Positions 10,084 through 19,416 are shown, counted from the stretch's first letter. The stretch: 64,000 nucleotides of DNA from Pseudomonas laurentiana (GCF_014648275.1 NZ_BMQU01000008.1:1-64000); one strand, 5' to 3'. Program-made: numbers and translations. Notes: generated by a model not told the origin, from the letters alone.

Positions 10084-11357
10084 CTCGTTTGGGCAAGGGC
10101 CTGGAACGTTTGACCCTGCGTACTGTGCTTGGGCGACGGCATCTAAGCGTCGCCTTGCTGGCCGTCGGGCTGGCGGGCATCTCCTTGACTCTGATGGGCG
10201 TCCTTGCGCTGCGGGCCTACGCTAATCACAACTTGCACTTGATTGCCCGGTCGATCAATTACACCGTTGAAGCCTCGGTCGTGTTCAACGACAGCAGTGC
10301 AGCCAATGAAGCACTGGCGCTCATTGCCGCGACTGAAGAAGTTGCCGACGCGAAGGTCTTCGACGACAACGGTGATCTGCTGGCGCACTGGCAGCGCCCC
10401 GACGACGGCATGCTGGCGCCGTTGGAGCGGTACCTGGCAAGTACGTTGCTTGAAGATCCCATTCACCTGCCGGTTGTTCACCAAGGGCAACCGGTGGGGC
10501 GAATCGAGCTGGTAGGCCAGGGTGATAGCCTGATGCGCTTCCTGCTCAGCGGCCTGATTGGCATCATGCTGTGTACTGTACTCAGTGCCTACGGCGCATT
10601 GTCCCTGTCGCGCCGTTTGTTCGGCGATATCGTCGGACCTCTGCGCAGCCTTGCCAATGTGGCGCATGCGGCACGTTGCGAGCGTCGCTTTGACCGGCGT
10701 GTGCCGCCTGCACAGATTGCCGAGCTCAACGAATTGGGAAATGACTTCAATGCGTTGCTTGATGAGTTGGAAACCTGGCAGAGCCATTTGCAGAGCGAAA
10801 ACGAAACCTTGGCGCACAAGGCCAGTCACGACAGCCTCACGGGTCTGCCGAACCGGGCGTTTTTCGAGGGGCGCCTGAGTCGGACGCTGCGCAACGCGTT
10901 GCAAAACCAGGAGTCCGCAGCGGTGCTGTTTCTCGACAGTGACTATTTCAAGGCCATCAATGACACCTATGGTCACGCTGCTGGCGATGAAGTGCTGATC
11001 ACCTTGGCCCATCGGGTGCGTGCACAGTTGCGTGAGCATGATCTGGTCGCGCGTCTGGGCGGTGATGAGTTTGCAGTGTTGCTGGCGCCCATTCAGCGAA
11101 CCGAAGATGCCGAGCGTATCGCCGACAAGATTGTTGCCAGCATGCGCACCCCGATTCACCTGCCGGATGGGCAGGTAGTGGTTTCATCCTTGAGCGTCGG
11201 CCTGGCCGTGTATCCCGATGATGGTGATACGCCGGCCGAGTTGCTCAACGCCGCGGATGCCGCCATGTATCACGCCAAGCACCTCGGTCGAGGTGGGCGG
11301 CACAACGCAGAGGCGGAGCACTCTGCGGCTAGCGCAAATACAGGAGTTAAACCGTGA
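10080..11357 (+). CDS. yfiN: Inner-membrane diguanylate cyclase YfiN/TpbB
   Basis: This enzyme makes cyclic di-GMP and is switched by YfiR and YfiB across the envelope. The 425 residues show a short cytoplasmic start, TM1 (VALLAVGLAGISLTLMGVLAL), a periplasmic CHASE8/PAS-like sensor domain, TM2 (FLLSGLIGIMLCTVLSAYGAL), a HAMP segment, and a GGDEF domain with an intact RLGGDEFAVLL active site. An allosteric inhibition site REHD lies exactly five residues before GGDEF, so product inhibition is likely. Its ends overlap yfiR and yfiB by 4 bases each, arguing for coordinated synthesis of the signalling trio. Confidence 0.93.
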   Translation: MTRLGKGLERLTLRTVLGRRHLSVALLAVGLAGISLTLMGVLALRAYANHNLHLIARSINYTVEASVVFNDSSAANEALALIAATEEVADAKVFDDNGDLLAHWQRPDDGMLAPLERYLASTLLEDPIHLPVVHQGQPVGRIELVGQGDSLMRFLLSGLIGIMLCTVLSAYGALSLSRRLFGDIVGPLRSLANVAHAARCERRFDRRVPPAQIAELNELGNDFNALLDELETWQSHLQSENETLAHKASHDSLTGLPNRAFFEGRLSRTLRNALQNQESAAVLFLDSDYFKAINDTYGHAAGDEVLITLAHRVRAQLREHDLVARLGGDEFAVLLAPIQRTEDAERIADKIVASMRTPIHLPDGQVVVSSLSVGLAVYPDDGDTPAELLNAADAAMYHAKHLGRGGRHNAEAEHSAASANTGVKP

Positions 11358-11854
11358 CCCGTTCGATCAACCGCCTACGTTTTCATTTCACTTTCCTGAT
11401 GATCGCCTTGGCTGCCCTTGTGGGCTGCCAGAGTGTGCCCCCCAAGGGCCTGAGCGCTGAACAAGTTGCGCTCCTGAAGCAGGAGGGGTTCGTTTTGACC
11501 GATGAAGGCTGGATGTTCGGCGTGCCCGGTAAAGTGCTGTTTGGCAGTGATTTGGACAGTTTGAACACCCAGAGCCGGGAAATCGTAGCGCGTATCGGCA
11601 CGTCGCTGCTTTCGGTCGATATTCAGCGGGTGCGCGTGGATGGCCACACCGACTCGTTGGGCCAGGCCGCTTACAACGACCAACTATCAGTACGCCGTGC
11701 AGCCAGTGTCGCCAAGGTGTTGATCGCTGTCGGCATGCGCCCGGAAAACGTTGAAACCCGCGGATTGGGCAGTCGCGAGCCGGTTGCCAGCAATCACACC
11801 GCAACCGGTCGCATGGAAAATCGTCGGGTCGCTATTGTCGTTGCGTCCAATTGA
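11354..11854 (+). CDS. yfiB: YfiB, OmpA-like outer-membrane lipoprotein
   Basis: YfiB is a peptidoglycan-anchored lipoprotein that sequesters YfiR and so releases YfiN. The 166-residue product has a lipoprotein signal ending in a LVGC lipobox and an OmpA/Pal-type domain with the peptidoglycan-binding region VRVDGHTDSLG...YNDQLSVRRA. The start is GTG 11354, with AGGAG 7 bases upstream; it overlaps the yfiN stop. It is the last gene of the operon. Only 8 bp separate its stop from the stop of the convergent LysR gene, so no ordinary terminator fits between them. Confidence 0.92.
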   Translation: MTRSINRLRFHFTFLMIALAALVGCQSVPPKGLSAEQVALLKQEGFVLTDEGWMFGVPGKVLFGSDLDSLNTQSREIVARIGTSLLSVDIQRVRVDGHTDSLGQAAYNDQLSVRRAASVAKVLIAVGMRPENVETRGLGSREPVASNHTATGRMENRRVAIVVASN

Positions 11855-11862
11855 TCGATGAA

Positions 11863-12810
11863 TTAATCAATGAACACTGTCGACCGTGATTCCCCCATCA
11901 ACAGCGCGGTGTTCAGCTCGGTCACTTCGCGGATGTAATCCCACAACAGGGTGATCCTTTTGAGTTTGCGCAGGTCCTCCCGGCAGTACATCCAGAACTG
12001 CCGGGTAATCTCTATTTCCTGCGGCAGGATTGGCACCAGGCGCGGATCCTGTGCGGCCAGGAAGCATGGCAGGATGGCCAGCCCGCGACCTTGCTGGGCC
12101 GCCACGTATTGAGCGATGACGCTGGTACTGCGCAGGTTGGCGCTGGCTGCGGGCAACAGGTTGGCCAGGTACAGCAGTTCGGAGCTGAAGGCCAGGTCAT
12201 CGACGTAGCTGATAAAGGAATGATGGGTCAGGTCACTGACCCGTTGAATCGGCGCGTGGTTGTCCAGGTATTCCTGAGTGGCATACAGGCGCAGTCGGTA
12301 GTCGCACAGCTTGCAGCACACATAAGGCCCGTGTTCCGGGCGTTCCAGCGCAATGACGATATCGGCCTCGCGCTTGGACAGGCTGATGAAGTGTGGCAGC
12401 GGCAGGATGTCCACTGAAATAGCCGGGTAGTGGTCGAGGAAATGGCTCAACTGCGGGGTCACGAAAAAGCTGCCGAAGCCTTCGGTGCAGCCCATCCGCA
12501 CATGCCCGGAGAGTGCAACACCAGAACCCGAGACCTGCTCGCAGGCCATGTGCAGGGTACTTTCAATGGACTCGGCATAACTGAGCAGGCGCTGGCCTTC
12601 TGCCGTGAGCACGAAGCCGCTGGTGCGTGATTTTTCGAACAGCAATGTGCCCAGCGCGACCTCCAGTGAGGCGATACGTCGCGACACGGTGGTGTAGTCC
12701 ACGCCCAGCCGTTTGGCCGCGCTACTGGCCTTGCGGGTACGCGCCACTTCGAGGAAGAACTTCAGGTCATCCCAGTTCAACGAACCGAGGGAGGTGATGT
12801 TTTTTTGCAT
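11863..12810 (-). CDS. LysR-family transcriptional regulator divergent from mmsAB
   Basis: The protein has an N-terminal winged HTH (NWDDLKFFLEVARTRKASSAAKRLGVDYTTVSRRIASLE) followed by the LysR effector-binding fold, about 315 residues from the chosen start. It is transcribed away from mmsA, the usual arrangement for a LysR regulator of its neighbour, so it probably controls mmsAB in response to a valine-pathway or related metabolite (inference). The classical Pseudomonas mms regulator MmsR is AraC-type, so this would be a different control. The start is uncertain: ATG 12810 fits the family N-terminus that I recall, while GTG 12852 has the better ribosome-binding site (GGAG, 7-bp spacing). 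Confidence 0.8.
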   Translation of the reverse strand: MQKNITSLGSLNWDDLKFFLEVARTRKASSAAKRLGVDYTTVSRRIASLEVALGTLLFEKSRTSGFVLTAEGQRLLSYAESIESTLHMACEQVSGSGVALSGHVRMGCTEGFGSFFVTPQLSHFLDHYPAISVDILPLPHFISLSKREADIVIALERPEHGPYVCCKLCDYRLRLYATQEYLDNHAPIQRVSDLTHHSFISYVDDLAFSSELLYLANLLPAASANLRSTSVIAQYVAAQQGRGLAILPCFLAAQDPRLVPILPQEIEITRQFWMYCREDLRKLKRITLLWDYIREVTELNTALLMGESRSTVFID

Positions 12811-12947
12811 GTTGGACCGGATTTTATGTGCGTTCTTATTAGAAGTTTGCACATCTATACTCCAAATCAGCCCCCTTGACCAAGTGCCCGTCGCGCTTGA
12901 CGCGCCGAAGGCGATCTCTCCCTAACAACAAATTCAGGAGAAGCCCC

Positions 12948-14474
12948 ATGAACGCATCCCTTACGCCCAACCAGACCAAGGTCGACCAGGTTCGCCTGCT
13001 GATCGACGGCCAGTGGGTAGAATCGAAAACCACAGAATGGCGTGACGTGGTCAACCCAGCCACCCAGCAGGTGCTGGCGCGGGTACCCTTCGCCACGGCC
13101 GATGAAGTCGATGCAGCCATTGCGGCAGCTCAACGTGCGTTCAAGACGTGGCGTGACACGCCGATTGGTGCGCGGATGCGCATCATGCTCAAGCTGCAGG
13201 CACTGATTCGTGAACATTCCAAACGCATCGCGCTGACCCTCAGCGCTGAGCAGGGCAAGACCATTGCTGATGCTGAAGGCGATATTTTCCGCGGCTTGGA
13301 AGTGGTCGAGCATGCGTGCTCCATCGGCACCCTGCAGATGGGCGAATTTGCTGAAAACGTAGCCGGTGGCGTTGATACCTACACCCTGCGTCAGCCGATC
13401 GGTGTCTGTGCCGGTATTACCCCGTTCAACTTCCCGGCGATGATTCCGCTGTGGATGTTCCCGATGGCGATCGTGTGCGGTAATACCTTTGTCCTCAAAC
13501 CGTCCGAGCAGGACCCGCTGTCGACCATGATGTTGGTGGAGCTGGCAATCGAAGCCGGTGTGCCGGCCGGCGTACTGAACGTTGTGCATGGCGGCAAGCA
13601 GGTGGTTGATGCGCTGTGCACTCATCAGGACATCAAGGCCATTTCGTTCGTCGGTTCGACCGAGGTCGGTACCCACGTCTACAACCTGGCGGGTCAACAC
13701 GGCAAACGCGTGCAGTCGATGATGGGCGCGAAGAACCATGCAGTTGTGCTGCCTGATGCCAACCGTACGCAAACCCTCAACGCACTGGTGGGTGCAGGTT
13801 TCGGTGCTGCCGGTCAGCGCTGCATGGCCACTTCGGTTGCGGTTCTGGTGGGCAAGGCCCGCGAGTGGCTGCCGGAGCTCAAAGAGCTGGCGTCCAAGCT
13901 CAAGGTCAATGCCGGCAGTGAGCCGGGCACCGATGTCGGCCCGCTGATTTCCAAGCGTGCCAAGGAGCGCGTCTTGGGCTTGATCGAGAGCGGTATCCGC
14001 GAAGGTGCAAAACTGGAACTGGATGGTCGTGACGTCAAGGTTCCCGGCTACGAGGAAGGCAACTTCATTGGTCCGACCCTGTTCTCTGGGGTGACTACCG
14101 ACATGCAGATCTACACCCAGGAAATCTTCGGCCCTGTGCTGGTGGTGGTGGAGGTCGACACCCTTGATGAGGCCATTGCCCTGGTCAACCGCAACCCCTT
14201 TGGTAACGGCACGGGCCTGTTTACCCAAAGCGGCGCGGCTGCCCGCAAGTTCCAGAGTGAAATCGACGTTGGTCAGGTCGGTATCAACATTCCAATCCCG
14301 GTCCCGGTCCCGTTCTTCAGCTTCACCGGTTCGCGCGGTTCCAAGCTCGGAGACCTGGGCCCTTACGGCAAGCAAGTGGTGCAGTTCTACACTCAGACCA
14401 AGACCGTCACCGCCCGTTGGTTCGATGACGACAGCGTCAACGACGGTGTGAACACCACCATCAGCCTGCGCTAA
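12948..14474 (+). CDS. mmsA: Methylmalonate-semialdehyde dehydrogenase (CoA-acylating)
   Basis: The enzyme oxidises methylmalonate or malonate semialdehyde with NAD+ and CoA to propionyl-CoA or acetyl-CoA in valine and related degradation. The 508-residue protein has the aldehyde dehydrogenase fold: NAD-binding [20 protein letters not shown], and the catalytic cysteine in [11 protein letters not shown] (about residue 292). The R/M residues and the absent general-base glutamate fit the CoA-dependent MMSDH subfamily. The start is ATG 12948, with AGGAG at 12936-12940. mmsB begins 10 bp after its stop, forming a two-gene operon. Confidence 0.95.
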   Translation: MNASLTPNQTKVDQVRLLIDGQWVESKTTEWRDVVNPATQQVLARVPFATADEVDAAIAAAQRAFKTWRDTPIGARMRIMLKLQALIREHSKRIALTLSAEQGKTIADAEGDIFRGLEVVEHACSIGTLQMGEFAENVAGGVDTYTLRQPIGVCAGITPFNFPAMIPLWMFPMAIVCGNTFVLKPSEQDPLSTMMLVELAIEAGVPAGVLNVVHGGKQVVDALCTHQDIKAISFVGSTEVGTHVYNLAGQHGKRVQSMMGAKNHAVVLPDANRTQTLNALVGAGFGAAGQRCMATSVAVLVGKAREWLPELKELASKLKVNAGSEPGTDVGPLISKRAKERVLGLIESGIREGAKLELDGRDVKVPGYEEGNFIGPTLFSGVTTDMQIYTQEIFGPVLVVVEVDTLDEAIALVNRNPFGNGTGLFTQSGAAARKFQSEIDVGQVGINIPIPVPVPFFSFTGSRGSKLGDLGPYGKQVVQFYTQTKTVTARWFDDDSVNDGVNTTISLR

Positions 14475-14484
14475 GGAGATCGTC

Positions 14485-15372
14485 ATGCGTATTGCATTTA
14501 TCGGCCTGGGCAACATGGGGGCGCCAATGGCGCGCAACCTGATCAAGGCCGGGCATCAACTGAACCTGTTTGACTTGAACAAGGCCATCCTGGCCGAGCT
14601 TGCCGAGTTGGGCGGGCAGGTCAGCGCCTCGCCACGTGAAGCGGCAGAAGGCAGCGAGCTGGTGATTACCATGCTGCCGGCTGCTGCCCATGTGCGCAAT
14701 GTGTACCTGAGTGAAGACGGCGTGCTGGCGGGTGTACGTGCCGGTACCCCGGTGGTGGATTGCAGCACCATCGACCCACAGACGGCCCGTGATGTTGCGG
14801 CCGCTGCTGCCAAGCAGGGCGTGGCACTGGCTGATGCACCGGTTTCCGGTGGCACGGGCGGCGCCCAGGCGGGCACATTGACCTTCATGGTGGGCGCGAG
14901 CGCTGAACTGTTCGCCACCTTGCAGCCGGTACTGGCGCAGATGGGCCGTAACATTGTTCATTGCGGCGATGTTGGCACCGGGCAGATCGCCAAGATCTGT
15001 AACAACCTGCTGCTGGGTATCTCGATGGTTGGGGTGTCCGAGGCTATGGCGCTAGGCAATGCCCTGGGTATCGACACCAAGGTTCTGGCAGGGATCATCA
15101 ACAGTTCTACTGGGCGTTGCTGGAGCTCTGATACCTACAACCCGTGGCCGGGCATCATCGAGACAGCACCGGCTTCGCGCGGCTATACCGGCGGTTTTGG
15201 TGCCGAACTGATGCTCAAGGACCTGGGATTGGCGACTGAGGCGGCACGCCAGGCTCACCAGCCAGTGATCCTCGGCGCGGTGGCGCAGCAGTTGTATCAA
15301 GCGATGAGTTTGCGCGGTGATGGCGGCAAGGATTTCTCGGCGATTGTCGAGGCGTACCGCAAGCCCGAATAG
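14485..15372 (+). CDS. mmsB: 3-hydroxyisobutyrate dehydrogenase
   Basis: The enzyme oxidises 3-hydroxyisobutyrate to methylmalonate semialdehyde, the substrate of MmsA, in valine catabolism. The 295-residue beta-hydroxyacid dehydrogenase has the Rossmann motif GLGNMGAPMARNL at the N-terminus, the substrate loop DAPVSGGTGGAQAG, and the catalytic lysine in GTGQIAKICNN. AAGGAG precedes the ATG by 6 bases, in the short gap after mmsA. A hairpin at 15393-15422 follows the gene. Confidence 0.95.
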   Translation: MRIAFIGLGNMGAPMARNLIKAGHQLNLFDLNKAILAELAELGGQVSASPREAAEGSELVITMLPAAAHVRNVYLSEDGVLAGVRAGTPVVDCSTIDPQTARDVAAAAAKQGVALADAPVSGGTGGAQAGTLTFMVGASAELFATLQPVLAQMGRNIVHCGDVGTGQIAKICNNLLLGISMVGVSEAMALGNALGIDTKVLAGIINSSTGRCWSSDTYNPWPGIIETAPASRGYTGGFGAELMLKDLGLATEAARQAHQPVILGAVAQQLYQAMSLRGDGGKDFSAIVEAYRKPE

Positions 15373-15392
15373 CACGCGGCGTTGATTGTCGG

Positions 15393-15422
15393 CAGGCCGG
15401 CTCCTTCACAGGAGCTGGCCTG
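15393..15422. terminator. Stem-loop between convergent mmsB and cupin genes
   Basis: CAGGCCGGCTCCT and AGGAGCTGGCCTG pair over 13 bp with one mismatch around a TCAC loop. There is no T run on either strand, so it may be a weak bidirectional terminator or a decayed REP-like element rather than a classical terminator. Confidence 0.5.
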
Positions 15423-15432
15423 TTGGTATTGC

Positions 15433-15777
15433 TCAGGCAAAGACGAAGTATTTGCGCACGGTCTCCACCACTTCCCAGGTGCCGCGCATCCCCGGTTCAA
15501 CGATGAAGATGTCTCCCGCCCGCAGGTGGATCGGCTCCTGGCCATCAGGCGTGATCACGCAGTAGCCTTCCTGAAAGTGACAGTACTCCCACTTCTCGTA
15601 ATTGACCCGCCATTTGCCCGGCGTGCAGATCCAGGTGCCCATGATCTTGCTGCCATCCTCACTGGTGTAGGCGTTGAGGTTGACGGTGTGCGGGTCTCCG
15701 GCGAGTTTCTCCCATTTGCAGGCATCGAGTACCGGTAACGGGTGGGTGTCGCGCAGGACGACGATCGATTTCGACAT
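15433..15777 (-). CDS. Small cupin-domain protein (cupin_3/DUF861 type)
   Basis: This 114-residue single-domain cupin has the two characteristic stretches: WEYCHFQEGYCVITPDGQEPIHLRAGDIFIVEPGMRGTWEV and an N-terminal strand region with GTWICTPGKWRVNY. It resembles the cupin_3 family (ureidoglycine aminohydrolase-like and many uncharacterised members). The HFQEG segment supplies few of the usual histidine metal ligands, so metal binding and catalysis are doubtful. The start is ATG 15777, with GGAG upstream; the frame extends further but lacks a better start. It stands alone between mmsB and a quinone reductase gene, and its substrate is unknown. The 283 bp upstream to 16061 holds no further gene that I can see. 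Confidence 0.75.
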   Translation of the reverse strand: MSKSIVVLRDTHPLPVLDACKWEKLAGDPHTVNLNAYTSEDGSKIMGTWICTPGKWRVNYEKWEYCHFQEGYCVITPDGQEPIHLRAGDIFIVEPGMRGTWEVVETVRKYFVFA

Positions 15778-16060
15778 GAGGGCTCCAGGCAGGCTGAGGA
15801 AGTGAATCCGCAGCCTAGCGGGCGACTCAACTCTCCAGTTGTCTGGGCTCGACATCAAACTGTCCAGAAACGCAAAAGCCACGAGCCTTGCGACAGGTAA
15901 CCGACTGCAATAATTCGCGTTAAATTCGTGCGTTCTAGTCAAAAGCGTTTTGCCGTCGAGGTGGTTTTTCCGGGCTTTGTTCATCGCTAACCTGCCCAGC
16001 ATTCAATTCCATCCGGTTCGCCATCTCAATGGCGTCGACCGGACACCCGATGAGGTCCCG

Positions 16061-16651
16061 ATGAAAAAAGTCCTGTTGCTCAATGGCGGCAAGAAATTCG
16101 CCCACTCCGATGGGCGCTTGAATGAAACCCTGCATGAGGCAGCACTGGCATTTCTGGATCGTGCCGGCTTTGACGTCAAGTCCACCTACATCGACGGTGG
16201 CTATGACAATGCTGAAGAGGTGCAGAAATTTCTCTGGGCTGATGTGATCATCTATCAAATGCCCGGCTGGTGGATGGGCGCTCCCTGGATCGTCAAGCAG
16301 TACCTTGATGAGGTCTTCACCGCCGGTCATGGCAGCCTTTATGCCAGCGATGGCCGAACCCGTTCCGACGCTTCGCAGAAGTACGGCAGCGGCGGCCTTG
16401 TTCACGGCAAGCAATACATGATTTCCGCCACTTGGAACGCGCCGCAGCAGGCATTCGATGATCCCGATGACTTCTTTGAAGGCAAGGGTGTGGACGCCGT
16501 GTACTTCCCGTTTCACAAGGCCAATCAGTTCCTCGGCATGACCGGCCTGCCGACGTACCTGGCGGTGGATGTGATGAAGCGACCGAACGTTGCTGCCGCC
16601 GTCGCTGCATACGAACAGCACCTGGCCGGGGTTTTCCAGATCCCGGCCTGA
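16061..16651 (+). CDS. NAD(P)H-quinone oxidoreductase, MdaB-like flavodoxin fold
   Basis: The 196-residue protein is of the NQO1/MdaB type: an N-terminal flavodoxin-like nucleotide-binding region (MKKVLLLNGGKKFAHSDGRLN), the FMN/FAD contact QMPGWWMGAPWIVKQYLDEVF, and the ISATWNAPQQAF region. Such enzymes reduce quinones by two electrons and protect against redox stress in the cytoplasm. The start is ATG 16061, with GAGG 6 bases upstream. The LysR gene that follows on the same strand begins 67 bp after its stop; LysR regulators next to mdaB-like genes often control them. Confidence 0.87.
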   Translation: MKKVLLLNGGKKFAHSDGRLNETLHEAALAFLDRAGFDVKSTYIDGGYDNAEEVQKFLWADVIIYQMPGWWMGAPWIVKQYLDEVFTAGHGSLYASDGRTRSDASQKYGSGGLVHGKQYMISATWNAPQQAFDDPDDFFEGKGVDAVYFPFHKANQFLGMTGLPTYLAVDVMKRPNVAAAVAAYEQHLAGVFQIPA

Positions 16652-16718
16652 TAGGTGCTTGCACAAGCACGTGCAAGCCGCTATCAATCAGCGTTGGGTT
16701 GCCGCACAAGGTGCTAGC

Positions 16719-17615
16719 GTGAAAGCCAGGTCCGATGAGTTACAGGTGTTCGTCTCCGTGATCGAGTGCGGCTCGATTTCCGCTGCGGCCGAGCAGGTCG
16801 GGCAGACCCCATCGGCGATCAGTCGGACCTTGTCGCGCCTGGAAGCCAAGCTGTGTACCACGTTGATCAACCGCACCACCCGCCGCATGGACCTGACCGA
16901 GGAGGGGCGGTTTTTCTTCGAGCGTGCCAAGGCGATTCTCGCGCAGATGGATGAGCTTGAAGAGCGTTTGTCGTTGCACCGTCAGACGCCGTCCGGGCGG
17001 CTGCGGATCAACGCGGCGGCGCCGTTCATGCTGCATGCCATCGTGCCCTGGGTGGCGGAGTTCCGTGAGCGCTATCCGGATATCCAGCTGGAGTTGAACA
17101 CTGACGACCTGATCATTGATTTGCTGGAGCAGGGCACGGATGTGGCGATCCGCATTGGCGAGCTGTCCGACTCCAGCCTGCATGCCCGTTCACTGGGTTG
17201 CAGCCCGCTTCAGATCCTGGCCAGCCCCGAGTACCTTGCGCGGCATGGCACGCCACGGCAGGTTGAAGACCTGGCCGGTCACTCGCTGCTGGGCTTCAGC
17301 CAGACCGAGACGCTCAATCACTGGCCTTTGCGCCATGCTGAAGGCGATCGTCTACCCATTCGTCCGAGCCTGTCGGCCTCCAGTGGTGAAACCCTGCGTC
17401 AATTGGCCTTGGCCGGGGCAGGCATCGTATGCCTGTCACACTTCATGAGCCACGAGGACGTGCGGTCCGGACGCCTGCAGGTGATCCTTGCCGAGGCTAA
17501 CAGCGGCTATCGCCAGCCGATCCATGCGGTGTACTACCGCAATACGCAACTGGCCTTGCGTATTCAGTGCTTTCTCGATTTCATTCAGCAAAAGCTGGCG
17601 GTCTACGCCTGCTGA
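16719..17615 (+). CDS. LysR-family transcriptional regulator next to quinone reductase
   Basis: The 298-residue regulator has an N-terminal HTH (DELQVFVSVIECGSISAAAEQVGQTPSAISRTLSRLEAKL) and a LysR substrate-binding domain (SGRLRINAAAPFMLHAIVPWVAEFRERYPDIQLEL) of the subgroup that includes many regulators of quinone or aldehyde detoxification genes. The start is taken as GTG 16719, preceded by AAGGTG. The ATG at 16590 lies inside the upstream gene and would add about 43 residues unlike LysR N-termini. It probably regulates the mdaB-like gene just upstream (inference). Confidence 0.85.
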   Translation: MKARSDELQVFVSVIECGSISAAAEQVGQTPSAISRTLSRLEAKLCTTLINRTTRRMDLTEEGRFFFERAKAILAQMDELEERLSLHRQTPSGRLRINAAAPFMLHAIVPWVAEFRERYPDIQLELNTDDLIIDLLEQGTDVAIRIGELSDSSLHARSLGCSPLQILASPEYLARHGTPRQVEDLAGHSLLGFSQTETLNHWPLRHAEGDRLPIRPSLSASSGETLRQLALAGAGIVCLSHFMSHEDVRSGRLQVILAEANSGYRQPIHAVYYRNTQLALRIQCFLDFIQQKLAVYAC

Positions 17616-17673
17616 GTTTTCTGCGCGCGACAGGGGCTGCCTGAACGCGGCTGCTTTCCCTTCGGTGTTTGAT

Positions 17674-17687
17674 ATGTCGTTCGACAT
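17674..17687. promoter_or_regulatory. Palindrome ATGTCG-TT-CGACAT upstream of ggt
   Basis: A perfect inverted repeat with 6-bp arms and a 2-bp centre lies 45 bp before the ggt start codon, in the 117-bp gap after the LysR gene. It could be an operator for a dimeric regulator, but I do not recognise the binding protein. The arms are short enough to occur by chance. Confidence 0.4.
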
Positions 17688-17732
17688 CAGCCTTAATGGG
17701 TGTTCAACGAAAACAACACTAAGGAAGCTTTC

Positions 17733-19400
17733 ATGCGCGTTGTGATGTTCCGACTCCTGACCCTCAGTGCAGCGATAATCGCTAGTTCTTCGGCCTACGC
17801 CGTGACGCTGAACGGTGGTGCTGTCGCTGCGCCCGATCAATATGGTGCACAGGTAGCCGCTGAAGTCCTGAAAAAAGGTGGAAACGCGGTGGATGCTGCC
17901 GTCGCGACCGCGTTCACGCTGGCGGTGACGTACCCCGAAGCCGGCAACATTGGCGGCGGCGGTTTCATGACCCTGTACATGGACGGTAAACCCTATTTCC
18001 TCGACTACCGTGAAATCGCGCCGAAAGCGGCGAACCGCACCATGTACCTGGACGAGAAGGGTGAGGTCATCGAGAACCTCAGTCTCGTCGGTGCGCGTGC
18101 TGCCGGTGTTCCAGGTACGGTGATGGGGTTGTGGGAGGCGCATCAGAAGTTTGGCAAGCTGCCTTGGGCCGAATTGCTGACCCCTGCGGTTGGTTACGCC
18201 AAGAATGGCTTCAAAGTCGCCTCCAAGCAGTACCAGTACCGTGAGGATGCCCTCGGCCTGTTCAAGGACAGCACCAACTTCAACGACTATTTCGGCAGCA
18301 TGAAAGTCGGCGAAACCTTCAAACAGCCCGAGTTGGCGCAAACCCTGGAGCGCATTGCCAGTAATGGCGTCAGTGAGTTCTACCAGGGCAAGACCGCTGA
18401 CCTGCTGGTCGCCCAGATGCAGGCCGACAAGGGCTTGATCAGCAAGGATGACCTGAAGGATTACAAGGCTGTCTGGCGTGAGCCGATGCGTATCGACTGG
18501 CGCGGCAACACCGTATACACCGCGCCGTTGCCAAGCTCCGGTGGTATTGCCCTGGCGCAACTGCTGGGCATCAAGGAAAACCGCGCTGCTGACTTCAAGG
18601 GCGTTGAATTGAACTCGGCTCGTTACATCCACCTGCTGGCTGAAATCGAGAAGCGGGTGTTTGCCGACCGTGCCGACTACCTCGGCGACCCTGATTTCAG
18701 CAAGGTGCCGGTTGAGCAACTGGTTGCCAAGGATTACCTGGTCAAGCGTGCCAAGGAGGTCAATGCGACGGCCATCTCCGAGACAGAGAACGTCCGCCCG
18801 GGCCTGGAACCGCATCAGACCACGCACTTCTCCATTGTCGACAAGCAGGGTAACGCGGTCAGCAACACCTATACCTTGAACTGGGACTACGGCGGTGGCG
18901 TGGTCGTCAAGGGCGCGGGCTTCCTGCTCAATGATGAAATGGATGATTTCAGTTCCAAGCCTGGCGTGGCCAACGCCTTCGGGGTGGTCGGCGGTGACGC
19001 CAACGCCATCGAGCCGGGCAAACGCATGCTTTCGTCGATGAGCCCAACGCTGGTGACCCGCGACGGCCAGGTCACCCTGGTCCTGGGCACGCCAGGTGGT
19101 TCGCGGATTTTCACCTCGATCTTCCAGGTGTTGAACAACCTCTATGACTACAACCTGCCGCTGGAGAAGGCTGTTGCCGCGCAGCGTGTACATCATCAGT
19201 TGCTGCCTAAGGACACCATCTATTACGACGCCTATGCCCCATTGAATGGCAAGGTGGCTGAGGATCTTAAGAGGATGGGGTACACCCTGGAGGATCAGGG
19301 TTGGGAGATGGGGGATATCCAGGCGATCCGGGTCAATGGCGCGGCGCTGGAGACCGCTTCCGATCCTCGTGGCCGGGGTGTGGGCCACGTGGTGAAGTAA
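17733..19400 (+). CDS. ggt: Gamma-glutamyltransferase precursor
   Basis: This periplasmic enzyme cleaves the gamma-glutamyl bond of glutathione and transfers or hydrolyses it. The 555-residue precursor has a signal peptide (VVMFRLLTLSAAIIASSSAYA) and the family motif GNIGGGGFMTLY. The autoprocessing nucleophile is the threonine of HQTTHFSIVD (about Thr363), which would yield large and small subunits. Further conserved segments are VSNTYTLNWDYGGG, FLLNDEMDDF and the SSMSPT serines. The start is ATG 17733, with AAGGA 7 bases upstream; an ATG at 17700 has no such site. It is convergent with mcpS. Confidence 0.94.
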   Translation: MRVVMFRLLTLSAAIIASSSAYAVTLNGGAVAAPDQYGAQVAAEVLKKGGNAVDAAVATAFTLAVTYPEAGNIGGGGFMTLYMDGKPYFLDYREIAPKAANRTMYLDEKGEVIENLSLVGARAAGVPGTVMGLWEAHQKFGKLPWAELLTPAVGYAKNGFKVASKQYQYREDALGLFKDSTNFNDYFGSMKVGETFKQPELAQTLERIASNGVSEFYQGKTADLLVAQMQADKGLISKDDLKDYKAVWREPMRIDWRGNTVYTAPLPSSGGIALAQLLGIKENRAADFKGVELNSARYIHLLAEIEKRVFADRADYLGDPDFSKVPVEQLVAKDYLVKRAKEVNATAISETENVRPGLEPHQTTHFSIVDKQGNAVSNTYTLNWDYGGGVVVKGAGFLLNDEMDDFSSKPGVANAFGVVGGDANAIEPGKRMLSSMSPTLVTRDGQVTLVLGTPGGSRIFTSIFQVLNNLYDYNLPLEKAVAAQRVHHQLLPKDTIYYDAYAPLNGKVAEDLKRMGYTLEDQGWEMGDIQAIRVNGAALETASDPRGRGVGHVVK

Positions 19401-19416
19401 CCGGCGTTATCGCTGT

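Noticed and set aside
12867-14546. 559-residue minus-strand open frame opposite mmsA
   Set aside because: Antisense shadow; mmsA shows aldehyde dehydrogenase motifs.
17436-19388. 650-residue minus-strand open frame opposite ggt
   Set aside because: Antisense shadow; ggt on the plus strand has signal peptide and catalytic motifs.
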